Source: Petunia secreta (lineage: Eukaryota > Streptophyta > Magnoliopsida > Solanales > Solanaceae). Taken from it: a stretch of DNA of 64,000 nt. Within the stretch, counting starts at the first letter, position 1. The number at the start of each line of letters is the position of its first letter. Below are positions 10,581 to 22,853 of the stretch, one piece after another. The stretch spans positions 29,561,001 through 29,625,000 of the forward strand of contig JARKIP010000017.1 in assembly GCA_029990175.1 (NCBI GenBank). Reading direction: 5' to 3'. Below the pieces are notes generated by a model, which was not told where the DNA came from, ran no database searches, and saw only the letters and a list, made by a program, of their open reading frames with translations. A program made the position numbers and the translations under genes.

Positions 10581-13415
10581 ATGGCCTACATCGTCGATGA
10601 CAATATTTCTATCCAAATACCTGACCAAACAGTAGGAGCCACCGAAACCAATGGAGGAGTCCCAATTCCTCCAACTGGCTCGACACCGCCTGTTAGCCCC
10701 ATTCTAACAAATAACTTCACCATTGGTTGGATTAACACCACCAAATGGATCACTCCCCTGATCAGCCCAACACCCCGTAGGAGTAGTTTTAGCCGATCCA
10801 ACCTCCTCAAGCTCTGGTGATCTATTCCAGTAATTCACGGTGAACTCATTGCAACAGATGCAAGAACAAGCAGCCGCTCAAGCAGCAGCGCAAGTTAAAT
10901 TTAATGAGCAATTTTGAAGCTCCTTGCAAGCCCTCGCTGGGGATAGAAAGGTCTCCTCCAACCCCGACGATGCTCCCTTCGTAATGCTTAACGGAGGAAA
11001 TTCCAACGTTGTTCCCATAGGCACCACCACGTGAGGCTTTCTAAATGGAGTCACCTCTAGGGGCTCGGGGACTACTGTAACAGCCCAAGTCCGCTAGTGA
11101 TATTGTCCGCTTTGGGCCTAGGCCCGCACGACTTTAAAACGCGTCATCAGGGTCTAAGGCAAGTTAACTTATACACCCAGCATCTTTTCTGTGTTATGTC
11201 GATGTGGGACACTTAACCCTTAACTGGCCTCTTATGGACTCAGCGTCCTCGCTGAGGTTTGCCCTGCGTACTGGGATTTGCCTAGACTCACCATGGAGGT
11301 TTGCCCCGCGTACCGAGATTCGCCTAGACTCAGCCCTAAACTTTGACCCGCATCGACAAGGCTGACACGGAGTGGCTCTGATACCATATGTAACAGCCCA
11401 AGTTCGCTAGTGAATTGTCCGCTTTGGGCCTAGGCCCGCACGACTTTAAAACGCGTCACTAGGGTCTAAGGCCAGTTAACTTATATACCCAGCATCTCTC
11501 TTGTGTTATGTCAATGTGGGACACTTAACCCTTAGCTAGGGTGTTACAAGTACAGTCCCCGCAATATCTCAAACAAGCGTCGCGTCCGACTTTGAGAAGT
11601 GAAAGAAAGATTTCGAGGCGAGCATGAAAAATGGTTCGAAAATGTGCCGGGGGTTTGAAAACCGCAACGCGTGCTGGACATTGAGAAATACCATCAATTA
11701 CCCTTCAAGCCCGTAGCTGCTCCAGCGCCTGTCCCAAAATATTTCAAGCTACAAATTTTAAAGAAGTACAATGGAACAACGGACCCAGTCGACCATATAA
11801 CTGAGTACATGGCCATGGTCAAAAGTAATGATTTGACCCCAATCGAAAAAGAATCCATGTTTTTGAAGAAATTTGCCGATACCTTGGAAAAAAGGGTGCT
11901 GTGTTGGTACATGCTTTTCCCCTCCGAATCCATCTCCAGCTTCGATGAATTGGCATACATGTTCATCAAAACTCACACTGGAGCCCAGAAGATCCTCAAG
12001 AGGAGGGAGGATATCTTCGACGTAAAACAAGGATACCTCGAGCCAATCAAGGACTTCCTTGAACGCTTTCAGGCTAAAGAATGGATCTGCCAAAAATGGA
12101 TGAAAGTTTGACAGTCATGGCCTTTGAAAAGAATCTCAATGTGAGTAATTCCAAGGCCGCGACTGAGTTAAAGAAAGAGCTCCAGCAAAGTCAAGCTCAA
12201 ACTTGGGATAAATTGCATGATCGAGCCAGAATGAAGATCAGGCTCGAGGAAGCAGAGTGGAGAAGGACAGGTCGGAACCAGTCCTATCGAAGTCGATCTG
12301 AGTCCTCTCGACGCGCCAACACGCCACGAGGGAACTCAAAAAATCGTTATGAACCATACTACGGGGCTAAAAAGAAATACATAAGTCCACGCCTCGGGGG
12401 ACATCAGTATGTGAGCCAGCAGCTTGGAGGAAAGTCTGGCTCATCCTCCAATAAAAAATCCTCGGGCCCATCTTTGGTGTCCAAGGAGAAAGATTTGCCT
12501 CAGATTTTCGAGAACAATTTCAGCATATCGACCATTGAATTGGTAAATGCGATCAAAAGAATGACTGATGAAGGTGTGAGGTTGCCTATGGACATGAGAA
12601 CACACCCAAGCAAGAGAGATCAAACTCAACACTGTGAATTTCACATGGATTATGGGCATGCAACTGAGGACTGTAAAGCACTGCGTCTCGAGGTGGCCCA
12701 TCTACTCAAGAAGGAAATGTTAGCTCAGTATCTGACTGATAAAGGAAAGCATAACTACTCAAAGAATAGGAGAGAGGTGCAACTGCCTCAAACGCAATCA
12801 CCGAAAAGGGTAGTGAATGTCATCACTGGAGGCTCCGAGTTAAATGGGATAAAGTTTGCCGCCGCAAAGAAAATTGCAAAATCATCAAATACTGCGGAGA
12901 AGAGAGTAAGAACTGGTGGATCAGGAAAGGAAATGGTATTTAGCAAGGAGGATTGTAATGGGATGATGTTTCCCCACAACGACGCGTTAGTAATCACGCT
13001 TAGGATCAACGACTGCGCTGTCAAACGAGCCCTAATTGATCCTGGCAGATCGGTAAACATCATTAACTATGGAACGATCAAGAAGATATGGTTGAAGGAA
13101 CTTGTCGTCCCAATGGCAACCTTATTAATAGGGTTCAACAATTCCATCGAAAAGACTTTGAGAGAAATAACCCTTATAACAACTGTAGAGGGGGCGGATA
13201 ACAAAACCACCTTTAGCATGATGGCCGAGGACATGGCCTATAATATCATTTTGGGAAGGCCTTGGATCCATGAAATGGAAGCCGTACCATCAACCTTACA
13301 TCAACCAATCAAGTTCTCAACCCCATGAGGAGTAAAGGCCATCCGATGGGAGCAACGAATAGCGCGAGAGTGTTCTTCGATTGCAATGAAAAGTACAATC
13401 GCTCTGATCGGGCCA
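10581..13415 (+). pseudogene. Element A gag-protease relic
   Basis: A start ATG at 10581 gives MAYIVDDNISIQIP, a gag N-terminus. The frame is then lost by a stop near 10820 and a TRIM insertion at 11076-11548. From 11671 a Retrotrans_gag-like domain is readable (YNGTTDPVDHITEYMAMV, then FAKKFADTLEKR-type sequence around 11860-11905). A frameshift at about 12095 shifts to the frame ending at 13328. That part contains a basic Arg/Ser linker, a CEFHMDYGHATEDC stretch in place of a zinc knuckle, and an aspartic protease. The protease catalytic motif, expected as DSGSS, reads LIDPGRSVN (about 13034-13060), and ILGRPWIHEM follows. After STLHQPIKFSTP a TGA replaces the usual Trp, and the reading continues to about 13415. 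No RT follows. It cannot make an active protease. Confidence 0.82.
11076..11548 (-). mobile_element. TRIM-like miniature LTR retrotransposon inserted in element A
   Basis: 473 bases with terminal direct repeats: the right copy is 11389-11548 (160 bases) and the left about 11076-11235. They share TGTAACAGCCCAAGT and GCACGACTTTAAAACGCGTC. Flanks are ACTAC and AGTAC, a likely 5-base TSD with one change. On the minus strand the copy at 11548-11389 ends in TGTTACA and is followed two bases later by TGGTATCAGAGCC, the usual plant initiator-Met primer-binding site, so the element points opposite to A. Inside is a tandem duplication of about 42 bases beginning GAGGTTTGCCC. It has no coding capacity. 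Confidence 0.8.
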
Positions 13416-14034
13416 AGAAAATAATATGATCAACTTGACAAGACCCCTCATCTGTTTTCTCTGAAGAAAACGAGACCTAGTAACCAGGCCCTGTACCATG
13501 CACTTGATCACTAGGGGAGGGGGAGAAGGGACTAACGAGGACTTGCCAAATTGATCAACCATTTGGAATGAAAGTTTTTCAAATAAGTGAAGACTCAATA
13601 ACCAGGGACATCATCAGGAAAGACCCTCAAAGAGTGAGCGATGATCTCACCAAGGGCTACCCTTGGTAACTCGCTCAATAGTTCGTATTTTGATCTTCTA
13701 GTTTTCCTGCCTAAGTTCTGCTGTGACTAGGCGTCTATTGTAATAAGGGCTTACAAATGCACTTTATCAATGAAATAAACTTTGATTCAACATCTTTTTA
13801 TTGTCATCTGATATACATAGCCAATTGTAATTTAAGCCTCTGGCTCGAGGGCGAGACGTCGTCCTAAGATAGCTCGAACAAAGGAAAAATATAAAAGCCT
13901 TGCAAGAAAATTCAGTATTCTCTCAAAAAGAAAAGTTCCATTCATGAAAAGACTCAAAGCCCAAAGTATTTACAAAACAAGCTGCCCGAAGACCTCAACA
14001 AAAACGTTAACAAAAAAAAAATAAAAATATTACT
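13416..14034. other. Element A internal non-coding stretch between the two convergent genes
   Basis: This is where pol would normally follow in a Tat element. I see no RT, RNase H or integrase motif on either strand. It probably marks the pol deletion. Confidence 0.5.
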
Positions 14035-16682
14035 CTAAGCTTTCGCCTCGGAGTCACCTTCCTCGTCATCTGAGCTCCCGCTGCTCGAAGGAAGACTTTC
14101 CATTAACTTGTGGTCCGTGGTAGCATCGCTCTCAGCCTTAGCGATCTCATCATCGAGGTTAATCCCGCTACAACACTCCTTCAAAGTTTTTAGCCTCATT
14201 TGGATAACGACCCAATTCTTGTCAACTTTGGCCCGAGTCTTCCCCATCCCACGCCTCGAGTAGAAAGAATCAACTCTTCTCCTCAAAATCTTAACCTCAC
14301 TTTCGAGCTGTTCTTTCTCCTTGGCCAGCTGCTTCTTCTCTCGGGCCATCTCAGTCATCTTGAGCACCTTCTGCTTCAGTCAGCATGAAATTTCTTAGCG
14401 CGCTCATTAATAACTGATTGGGCCTAGGCTCTCAGTCTCTTTAGCTCGGCATCGCAGAGCTCCTTCAAATGAGCCATCCTCTCCTCAATGAAAGACTTAG
14501 ATTCAAGGGCTTTGACCATCTCAAGATCGGATTTGTTATCAACATTTTTGGCTTGATCAAGCTCGAGCCTTGTGCACAACAACTCTTTCTCAAGACCTTT
14601 CTTTTGAGCTTTGAGACCTGACCTCTCTCGCCTCCATCCTGCCTTCATTTGCCTAAGATTTTGATCTCAAAGGCACTCGATATCGGCAGCCCTGATGTAG
14701 TTGATATAACACTACAAAGGAAAATTCTGAAAAATCAGAAAAGGAAACAATAACAAGGCTGGAAAGGAAAAACCGAGGGCAGGAAACATACATGAATAGC
14801 GTGCTGAGCAGCATCAGCCATCAAATCAGAAATATAGGATTCCTCGATCACATTCCAAAGGACCCAAGATTCCACGAAGACTAATTGGGACCTAGATATC
14901 ACCATCGAGGAGACAAAGTTCGGAGGGGATTTCAATATAACGAAATTGTCTCTAAGAAGCTGCATTGGGAGAAGGCTCGGAAGCAGCTCGAGGAGTCTTG
15001 TCTCCTACTCGAGATGGCTGAACATCATATGTTTCCACTACAGACGAAGGCTGAGCTACCCCTTTGCCTTTATTAGCAACCTGAACCGGCTCTGGCTTAC
15101 GAGATGGGGAAACTCCTAGCCCTCCTTCATCTCATCGGCAGGAGTGAGCTCTAGGAAAGGGACAGGATCTACTCTGGCCCGTTTCACCTAGGGGTTTTCT
15201 CCGAAGACAATTTCTTCCTTTTCAAAACTGAAAGAAAATAGAAAAAGAATGATCAGCGGAAAAACGAAGCGAAAGGAAGAATAAAATCAAAGAGAAAAGC
15301 ACTCAACCTGTCTTAAGCCCAAGGTCAGGTGACCCCTCGGGGACTGTTCCTCTTTCGTCCTGCTCCTTCCTTTTTTATCCCTTCTCTTTTGAAAGGTTTC
15401 CAATCAAACCTTGAAGGGCACTTAAAGCATCCCCAGCCTCGGGAAATTTCTTCTTCTTCTTGTCCTTTTTCTTTCATTTTTACTCCCTCGGTACGGTGAT
15501 CGCCCTCTTTGGGAGACCTACAATAGAGAAAGAAGATAACCTATCGAGACAAGTTGACTCAAGGAAAATATGCGGGATAAAAAAGTTAGCTAAGGACAAC
15601 TCACCATGTCGTTTTCATATCCATCAATTCTCGTCCAAAGTAGCCAAAACTATCCATGATCTTTTCTATCTAGGTTTGGCATCAATAATAGCCTGGACCC
15701 ATTGGGTCAAATCCTTCGGGCGGCCAATCGGGACTACCTAGACTAAAAGTCAAAAAAAGAAGAGTTAAGCAAGGAAAGATCGAAGCAAGATCGGAAATAA
15801 AGAAGGAGAAAAATACTCACGTGCTCGAATCCATCGCTCGGGGAAATCAGGCTTCGAAGACAAAAGGTCAGTAGGCAGGAGAACTAAGCTCTCGTTCCAT
15901 CCAAGGTCCTCGATGTCCTCGGTGTTCGTAATCAGCGAATACGAGCCTCATTTGTTGAGCTGGACAATTCAATTCTTGTGAAGAGAGGGGTAGAAGAGGT
16001 ACAAAAGATGGTCGAGAGTGAAAGGTAACCCTGGCTAACTTACTCAAAAACTCGAGGCATTGGACATGCCTCCACATCCCAGGGCCAATTTGGGCTACGC
16101 ATACTTGATAGGTGCGGAAAAAAGTGTCGAACACCTCGGGGATAGGAAGAGAAAAGCCTATCGTGAAGGGGTAGGTAAAAATGAAAGAGCGCGCCTCGAC
16201 TCTATCACAAGTCAGCTGTCGGGGGCATGAATACCAACTTTGACCTAAGGACCCCAATTAAAATCAGACCGAACCAAATGGATGTGCGCCTGAGTAATCA
16301 AACTTGGCGTGTTCTTGACGGGGATATTCCTTTTCCTCCTAATATCTGACTCGATCTGAAGCTGCAGGACAAAGTCCTTCGAGAGGTCAATTTTGGAAGG
16401 GATAACATGTCGGGGCTCAAGCTCTAGATCTTCTGAAAGAGGTTCGTCGTTACCAATATCCATCATGGTGACATCTTCATCATCAACCACAACTTTCTCG
16501 GTAGTTTCAGCCACGGCTGGACGCTGTTCTTCATCCAAACCACTTGGATGAGGTAAAACCTCCATGTCAAAATCAGGAGGAACAATTATACTCAATGGTT
16601 CATGGTTGTTGACTAGTTCACCACCAACAATCATGGTGTCCACAAAAGAAGGAAAAGAATTTGATGAATTTGACTGAGACAT
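14035..16682 (-). pseudogene. Antisense, intron-containing gene of element A (Tat-type antisense ORF)
   Basis: It reads opposite to gag. From the ATG at 16682 it gives MSQSNSSNSFPSFVDTMIVG, an acidic region, then RSDFNWGP. A one-base frameshift near 16250 leads to a conserved block (IGFSLPIPEVFDTFF, then IGPGMWRHVQCLEFL) that resembles the 'putative gypsy-type transposon' domain; a second frameshift near 15885 leads to DFPERWIRA. Four GT-AG introns of 80-90 bases are visible on this strand: about 15820-15738, 15604-15518, 15307-15228 and 14791-14712. The C-terminal exon (14711-14035) is a Lys/Glu-rich coiled coil (LKAQKKGLEKELL, AREKKQLAKEKEQLESEV) ending in an acidic tail EGDSEAKA. Stops and frameshifts show that it is decayed. 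Its function is unknown; antisense ORFs are known in Retand and Grande. Confidence 0.72.
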
Positions 16683-16982
16683 TTCTTAAAAGTTCCTGGA
16701 AAACAGGAGAAGAAAATTCAAGGAGTTTTTTTTACTGTTAAGAGCAAGAAGATACGTGAAGAAGAAGAAGAAGAAGCGTAACTATATAAAGGTTAAGGCG
16801 CAATGATTACAATTGCATGGGGAAGGAAAAGCAGGAAATCGCGCCTAACCTGTGATTTCCATGCAAGATTGATGGGAATATGGAGTGACAACCGCCGCAT
16901 TCGAATTCCACGATGCAAAAACAGCCACGTCGATTTCCCGCCTAAAATTCATTCCACTCCTCGAAAGATCTGACAACTACTC

Positions 16983-17001
16983 GAGGAGTGGGGAGATTAT
17001 C
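16983..17001 (+). other. Polypurine tract of element A
   Basis: GAGGAGTGGGGAGATTATC lies directly before the 3' LTR start at 17002, as expected for the plus-strand primer. Confidence 0.75.
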
Positions 17002-17564
17002 TGTATTGGATGAAAAATTACCGATGCCTCGAGCAAGGGCACGAGATCTGATATAAGTCTACCTTACAAGGCGAACCCACGAGGGGAAGCGACATGACCC
17101 TCCGCCTCGGAAAGCCATCTCAAGGAATGAGAAAAACCAAGTCCAAAGCACCAAGTTTGAAAAGATCACTACAACTACATGGTCCCCGAGTAAGTATAAC
17201 ACCTCGCCAAACAATTCGAATGAGGCCTGGACTTTGTAACCGTCGACCGTTACTCTGGCATTTAAGAAGAAGATCATGAGCTAACCACAATCAAATGTGG
17301 AGTAATGACCATAAAGGCATAGTTATTATGGCTATAACGTTATTCTTCTCATCAATTATAAATATGATTCGTTTGTAACCAACAAAGGCACAATTTATAC
17401 TCTTAAGCTTTGTCTCGTTTACTTTCTGCCTCGTTTTATTCTTTTAAGCTCTTGTTTCGTTCAAATCCGATCTTAGCTCAAGTACAATTTTGATATAAAC
17501 AAATTACCAATCAACTCTAAAATAAATTCGATTTGTTATCCTATCTCAATTTAGATCTAACACA
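17002..17564 (+). repeat. 3' LTR of element A
   Basis: 563 bases, from TGTATTGGATG to TCTAACACA. It lacks the MITE present in the 5' copy and so shows the ancestral LTR. Confidence 0.9.
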
Positions 17565-17569
17565 TTTAA

Positions 17570-18341
17570 GATAGAGTATAGACACTTGTCTTTTATTGTT
17601 TTCACCACAGCTTACTGCGTGTTTTAGTTTGCCAGCTTGTGATTTTCCAAAGGTTTTGTTTTAATCTGCCCCGTCCCTGGCCACCTCTGTTTAGGGTGAT
17701 TTGCACTGATAGGATATGTTAGTACCATCATTAAATTTTTGACCTTGTTAAGTAAAGTTTTAAAAATAGCATGCACGGTTAGAATATGGAAGTAAAATCT
17801 TGGCAGGTCACGGGGACTTTTCACAAGAATTATTATCCGGATGGTCTTACCACAAGTAATTTGTATTAAAATCTTAGTGATTCGCCGTGACTTTTTGGTG
17901 AAGGGTCTTGTCACAGTCATAGCAATATGTCATACCTTTATTACAAAATGTATTGTAATTTTGAAAAAACTTGTACTAAATGTGTAGCAAATCGCGAGCA
18001 TAATATGTAAAAAATCATCAAGACGTTTTTACTTAAAAAATGATCCAAATCACCTAGCTAAATTTAGACCTCTACTTAGGAAAAAGTAAGTCTTTTACTT
18101 TTTTATTTGTAGGGGGCGAGGAGCGGGTTGTGAGAGTTAGACAAGGGTTAAGATGTTATTTCATGATTTATGAAAACAGGCACTTAAAGCTGTCGCAACT
18201 AATGTAGTAGTTTTATCTTGACTCTGTCCTCAATCCCCACACTAAGGTCTATGAATCACAAGCCATTAATGCACCACAGCTTTGTGCCTAATTCACTTAA
18301 TTAACAGCTATGCATAGTTGAAGTGCCTAAAGTTTGATACA
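17570..18341. other. Unassigned intergenic stretch
   Basis: No gene or repeat family recognised between element A and the Mutator-like element. Confidence 0.4.
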
Positions 18342-18351
18342 TACCACAAGC

Positions 18352-19696
18352 GAGAAAAAGACATGAGGGGTAAGTCTATTTTTATCCTTTATATATGATA
18401 GTGAGCATTAATAGTCCTTTAAGTTTTCCAATATGTGTCACCTTTGATCCTTGGCTACCACCAACTCCTTTCCGTTACAGAAATCAGTCATTAGCTAACG
18501 GAGAGCGTTATTTCCACACTAAAGACGTCAATCCAGTCAAACACAAATACAAACAAACTTCTTTGTCTAGAACTTTCTCCTTGTAACAAGCTACAGCCTT
18601 ATACTTCCACATTTCCCGTTGGTGCAAAACACTGCTCATTTAATTGTGAAGCACTCTAAAAATGGCTTCTAATGAGGCAGTAGCTATTGGTAGCTACTTA
18701 TATTGCACTCTTTCTCTGTTAGAAATATTTCGGAATCCACGTTGGTGATACTGATGGAGAATGCAGCGGTAGCGGCACCTTGCTATTCATTGAGTGAGCT
18801 GATAACTAATGATTATAGCCAATAGATTTTTATTCAATACGTTTTGAGTGGTGACATTATCAAGAAAAATGTCGGAAACAGATTCGTGAAGTTGGCTTCA
18901 AAAATAGTACTACAAAACATGGGTTCTGGACGTGTATTTTTCGTGTGAAGAAGTGTAAATTTTAACTCAATCAAGCAATGCACCTTTTGGGTAATAAAAT
19001 ACTTTATGGAACAGAAAGTGAAAATTTTCTACTCAAGTTTTTTCGTCTTTGAGCTCTTTATACTTGGACTGACATTTATATTTGAAGAATTACTTGTATA
19101 GAACCCATAATAATGTTCATGCAAGTAGCAAAACAAAAAATAAAAATGTAGAAAAAGAAAAGGAAAAGGATGAGGAGGAAGAAAATCATACGGGCACACG
19201 CAAGTAAAGAAACCCATTATAAATTAGATAATTAATCTTGTGAAATCACGAACTTCAGTCAAGAAAGATTGAAGTATCATTTTGATGAAGAGATTACATA
19301 CCAATTTCGATTAGTAAAATTTGTCAACCTGCGAATTTACTAATGCTATGTTGTTGAACGGATAGAACATTTTAAAGCAAGAAAATATGAAAATGTGACT
19401 ATAGATATGAGATTGTACTCTGAACTAGCAGTGTAATCTTTTAGAGAGAGAAACGAATTATCTACTATTTGAAAAATCTGGTCTTGTTGCTTTCGATTGG
19501 GAGTAACGTTTTGTGGGAAAATAACGACCTCAGTCAGTAGAAGACTATTTTCTGTTAAAAAATAAACTGCTGTTAGTCTGGGGCCAAAGGTGACACATTT
19601 TGACAAACTTAAAGGACTATTAATGCTCCACATGATATATAAAGGCTGAAAATAGACCTATCCCTATATTTAAGGGATCATTTATGTCATTTTCTC
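18352..19696. mobile_element. Mutator-like (MULE) non-autonomous element with long TIRs
   Basis: 1,345 bases. The ends are GAGAAAAAGACAT and, on the other strand, GAGAAAATGACAT. The inverted similarity continues inward for roughly 130-150 bases: both arms share GGTCTATTTT-like sequence, GAGCATTAATAGTCCTTTAA and TGTGTCACCTTTG. It is flanked by a perfect direct repeat TACCACAAGC (18342-18351 and 19697-19706). Long TIRs with a 9-10 base duplication fit the Mutator superfamily. The interior (about 18510-19540) has no recognisable transposase. A captured host fragment there is possible but not shown. Confidence 0.88.
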
Positions 19697-19800
19697 TACC
19701 ACAAGCACATGAAACTTAAGGCGTAAGATGTATTTCTAAGTTATTTAAGATTCATTTATGTATAGACGAAATAACATCTCTTTTTTAATTACGTTGTTTC

Positions 19801-19832
19801 TGAAAAAGAAAAAGAAAAAGAAAAAGAAAAAA
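19801..19832. repeat. (GAAAAA)n microsatellite
   Basis: Five GAAAAA-type units in a row inside an otherwise unassigned stretch (19707-20275). Confidence 0.85.
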
Positions 19833-20275
19833 GAATACCTAACTGTTACCCTGTGGACTACAAAATTGTGGCTCAACTGAGTAAATAAGTAAAGTAGTTT
19901 GGCGCATGACATGAATAAACCAACAACACTAAATACAGTATAATCTTAATTATAACTACTCATTGAATAATTTTGAAATTAAATATTTTATACCCTGTAG
20001 CATAATTACTATCTATATTCCTATATTGCATAAACATGCATAGCCCAGAAGAAACATCATTTGACCTCGCAAATGCAGGTTCAAAACCTCTTGTATAAAG
20101 TCCCTCTGTCATCCTTGAAATAACTATCCCCCTGCAAATTAAACAGAACCACAGTGAAATGAAGTAACGGTAAAGAGTAAAAGGAAATATATAATCATAT
20201 ATATTTTTCTAGGTCAGGTTACACAAAATGAATAGTTTTAGTCTATGGCTGGGTTCAAAGTTGTGAACAACATGG

Positions 20276-20757
20276 GCGAAACTACCTTGATAGGAGGGTT
20301 GTCATGGGACACTGCTTCGTAAAATTTTTTACCGGATATTTAAATAAATATAGAAAAAACCTACTATATGTTGGTACAATTACAAAAGGTGGCACTACTT
20401 AGAACAAGAAGTCAAAGTGATCTAGTGGTTTGTTATCGGTTGTACTCTCACATGACATAGGTTCAAGTATAAACGACCACTTTTTATCACATTTTTTAAA
20501 TATTTATTTAATTAAAAATATTAGGTGTTTGGGGATTGAACCTTGTAAGGTTAAATTAATTTATGAGGCTTTAAATCAAATTTGCTAGACATCACTATTA
20601 GCCAATATTATCATTAAAATATACAAGTATACAGTCGCAACAGTAGGCAAACAACAGAATCATTGACTTTGAAAAGTGTAATGCAGATCTTCAAAATTTT
20701 ACCAATGTCTCTATTCAAAGTGACACTGCTTATAAAAAATCCTGCGTACGCCACTGG
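20276..20757. repeat. Degenerate dispersed repeat with SINE-like pol III boxes
   Basis: It starts near GGCGAAACTACCTTG and ends in ATCCTGCGTACGCCACTG. These ends resemble, from memory, the GGCGGAGCTACC / GGCTCCGCCACTG ends of a very common solanaceous dispersed repeat. Inside, AGTGATCTAGTGG (about 20417) resembles an A-box and ATAGGTTCAAGT (about 20458) a B-box, about 35 bases apart, so a tRNA-derived SINE fragment may be embedded. No target duplication was identified. Confidence 0.35.
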
Positions 20758-20836
20758 TGAACAATCTCATTTTAAGTTTTAAGATCCGTCGAAAGTTCAT
20801 CTGTTCACAAGCTTTTGGGGCACTGTTGAAAACTTA

Positions 20837-21078
20837 TACTCCCTCTGTTCCACTTTATGTGTCATAGTTTGACTCGGCATAAAGTTTAAGAAATAAAGGA
20901 AGACTTTTGAAACTTGTGGTGTAAAATGAGACAAAGATGTTTGTGTGGTTGTAAATCATTTCAGTAATGGCAAAACTGTAATTTTGAAGTTAAATTATTA
21001 CCAAATTTAGAATGCTGTCATTCTTTTTGGAACGGACGAATAAGGAAATGCTGCCACATAAAATGGAACGGAGGGATT
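20837..21078. mobile_element. Stowaway-type MITE (Tc1/Mariner)
   Basis: It begins TA-CTCCCTCTGTTCC and ends, on the other strand, with CCCTCCGTTCC. TIR similarity extends about 22 bases (CACTTTATGTG against CATTTTATGTGG). About 240 bases long with no coding. The left TA is intact, while the right flank reads TT where TA is expected. Confidence 0.85.
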
Positions 21079-21657
21079 GATGGATCCTATAAAAGTTTTG
21101 AGCAATAAACTTCCAAAAGATCCGTCAAAACTTAAAAATTGAGGTTATTCTGACAAAATTTGAAAAATAGGATAATAATTAAACAACCGCCTGCCAAAGG
21201 ACCATTTACCAGACAATTTCGAACAAAAATACCCCTATGAATTTTATAAATAACGCGTGGTATCCCGCCCCTCACTTTTCTCCATCCAAAAGTATAGCAT
21301 AGGCAACACCTGCCCGCTACCCTTTCCCATATACTATTAGCTAATGCCTTGAAGTATTGATTAGGCAACATTTGCCCTTACCCCTTCCCCAATCTCCCAG
21401 ATAACTGTAGTGTAGTTTAGGCAACAATTAGCGTTAGTCTCTTCCCACACTCTCCCAATTAACTTGAAGTGTTGTCTGAAAAGAAAGTGGAGGCCATTAT
21501 GTTAAAATAATAAAAAAAATAAAATAAGGACAAACTCTCAGAACCATTCGATTTTGTGGACACCTAGTGAAATTTTTTGAAAGTTATGCACCGTCCAAAT
21601 AGTAGCCCGACCCAATAATAACTTTATTTCATCAGCCCATTTCATTAATTTATGTTT

Positions 21658-21909
21658 GGAGTCGTTTGATATGAAATATAAGAATTATAATTTCAGGATA
21701 AAAAAAAAGGGATTAGATTTATTTTATATTTAGTTATAGTTATTATGTAAATTGGGATAAAAATTATTCCACAATTATGAGATTATCTTATCCCATATAG
21801 AGGTTGAGATAAGTTATCCCAACTTTTAATTCCAATTTCAGTCCCAAGATAAAATTATCTCAAATCAAGGGATATCCCACTTTTAACAATACCTTGTACC
21901 AAACGATCC
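21658..21909. mobile_element. Probable MITE with GGATCGTTTGGTA-type ends
   Basis: The left end GGAGTCGTTTGATA and the reverse complement of the right end, GGATCGTTTGGTAC, form an imperfect TIR around about 250 AT-rich bases. The interior is also partly self-complementary (GGGATA and TATCCC motifs). No convincing target duplication, so the superfamily is not assigned. Confidence 0.55.
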
Positions 21910-22853
21910 TTTATATTTGTATAACTAGATGAAGAATTAACAGTAATTTATATGATTATATTTTTTCTAGTCCATCCCAAAAATAATGACCATTGCTTAT
22001 ATTTTGGGGGTCATTTATTTTTATTAAGATTAATATGTCTGAATCTGAATACATATCTAAATATTAAGATGTTGTTTGGGAACTGAATGCTGAATTATTA
22101 AGACACTCTATTTTTTAAACATTTGAATATGTGTAATTTATATATATTAAATGTATAATAATATATAATTCAAATAAAACAGTAATTAAATGTTATATTA
22201 ATAAATTATTAAAAAATGTCATTGAATAAAAATAAAATTGTTATTTATTAAAGAGATAGATACTTAATATAAATGGATATTTTATGATAAATATGCTGAA
22301 ATGTCTAAAATGTGAATAACATTATATATTAACAAACGGAATTGTTGTCATAAAATAAATGCATAACTTGGTCTAGTAAAAATAATTTTAAGAAAACATG
22401 AATAAACAACTGCAAAACAATCAAATTTTAGTGTCTAATGCATACCAAAAGAAGAACCATTGTTTAAAAACTCTTTCAAATCATTAAATTATAAAACTCT
22501 CAAGTATTTTATTTTTGCTTAAGTATTTTTATAATTTGTTTAGGCCACAAGTTTTAAAAGTATTTTTCTCTTTTTTAGACTCTATGCTCAATCAAATAAG
22601 ATCATATAATTCAGGATGAAGGAACTACCATTTAATGCAATGTTCTTTTATATAGTAGGTAGGAATAACTCTGGTTATAAAGTTAATAACAAAATTTACA
22701 CACAATTGATTAGCTTGATGGTTACTCTGATTTTTTTTAATGAGATGGACTTTCAAGTCTCTTAAATAACAAAACGGGACAAAATCTATGAGTTTTGGGT
22801 GAGGGGACACTTTTAAAATTAGTGATATCCCCCAAGACACACCACAATTACGT
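21910..22853. other. AT-rich stretch without gene
   Basis: Very AT-rich; no coding similarity. GTTGTTTGGGAACTGAATGC near 22075 hints at another MITE end, but its partner was not located. Confidence 0.35.

Larger units (their letters stand above)
9435..17564 (+). mobile_element. Element A: pol-less Tat/Retand-like Ty3/gypsy LTR retrotransposon
   Basis: LTRs lie at 9435-10508 (enlarged by a MITE) and 17002-17564. They share TGTATTGGATG at the start (CG instead of TG in the 5' copy) and AACACA at the end. Flanking 5-mers are TTTAG (9430-9434) and TTTAA (17565-17569), a decayed TSD. By eye about 40 substitutions separate the LTRs over about 560 aligned bases (~7%), mostly transitions, so this is an old insertion. 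The internal region has a gag-protease relic on the plus strand, no RT, RNase H or integrase, and a multi-exon gene on the minus strand. Tat-lineage elements (Retand, Grande, RIRE2) are known to carry an antisense ORF near the 3' LTR. That, the gag-protease type and the PBS region place A in that lineage. Confidence 0.85.
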
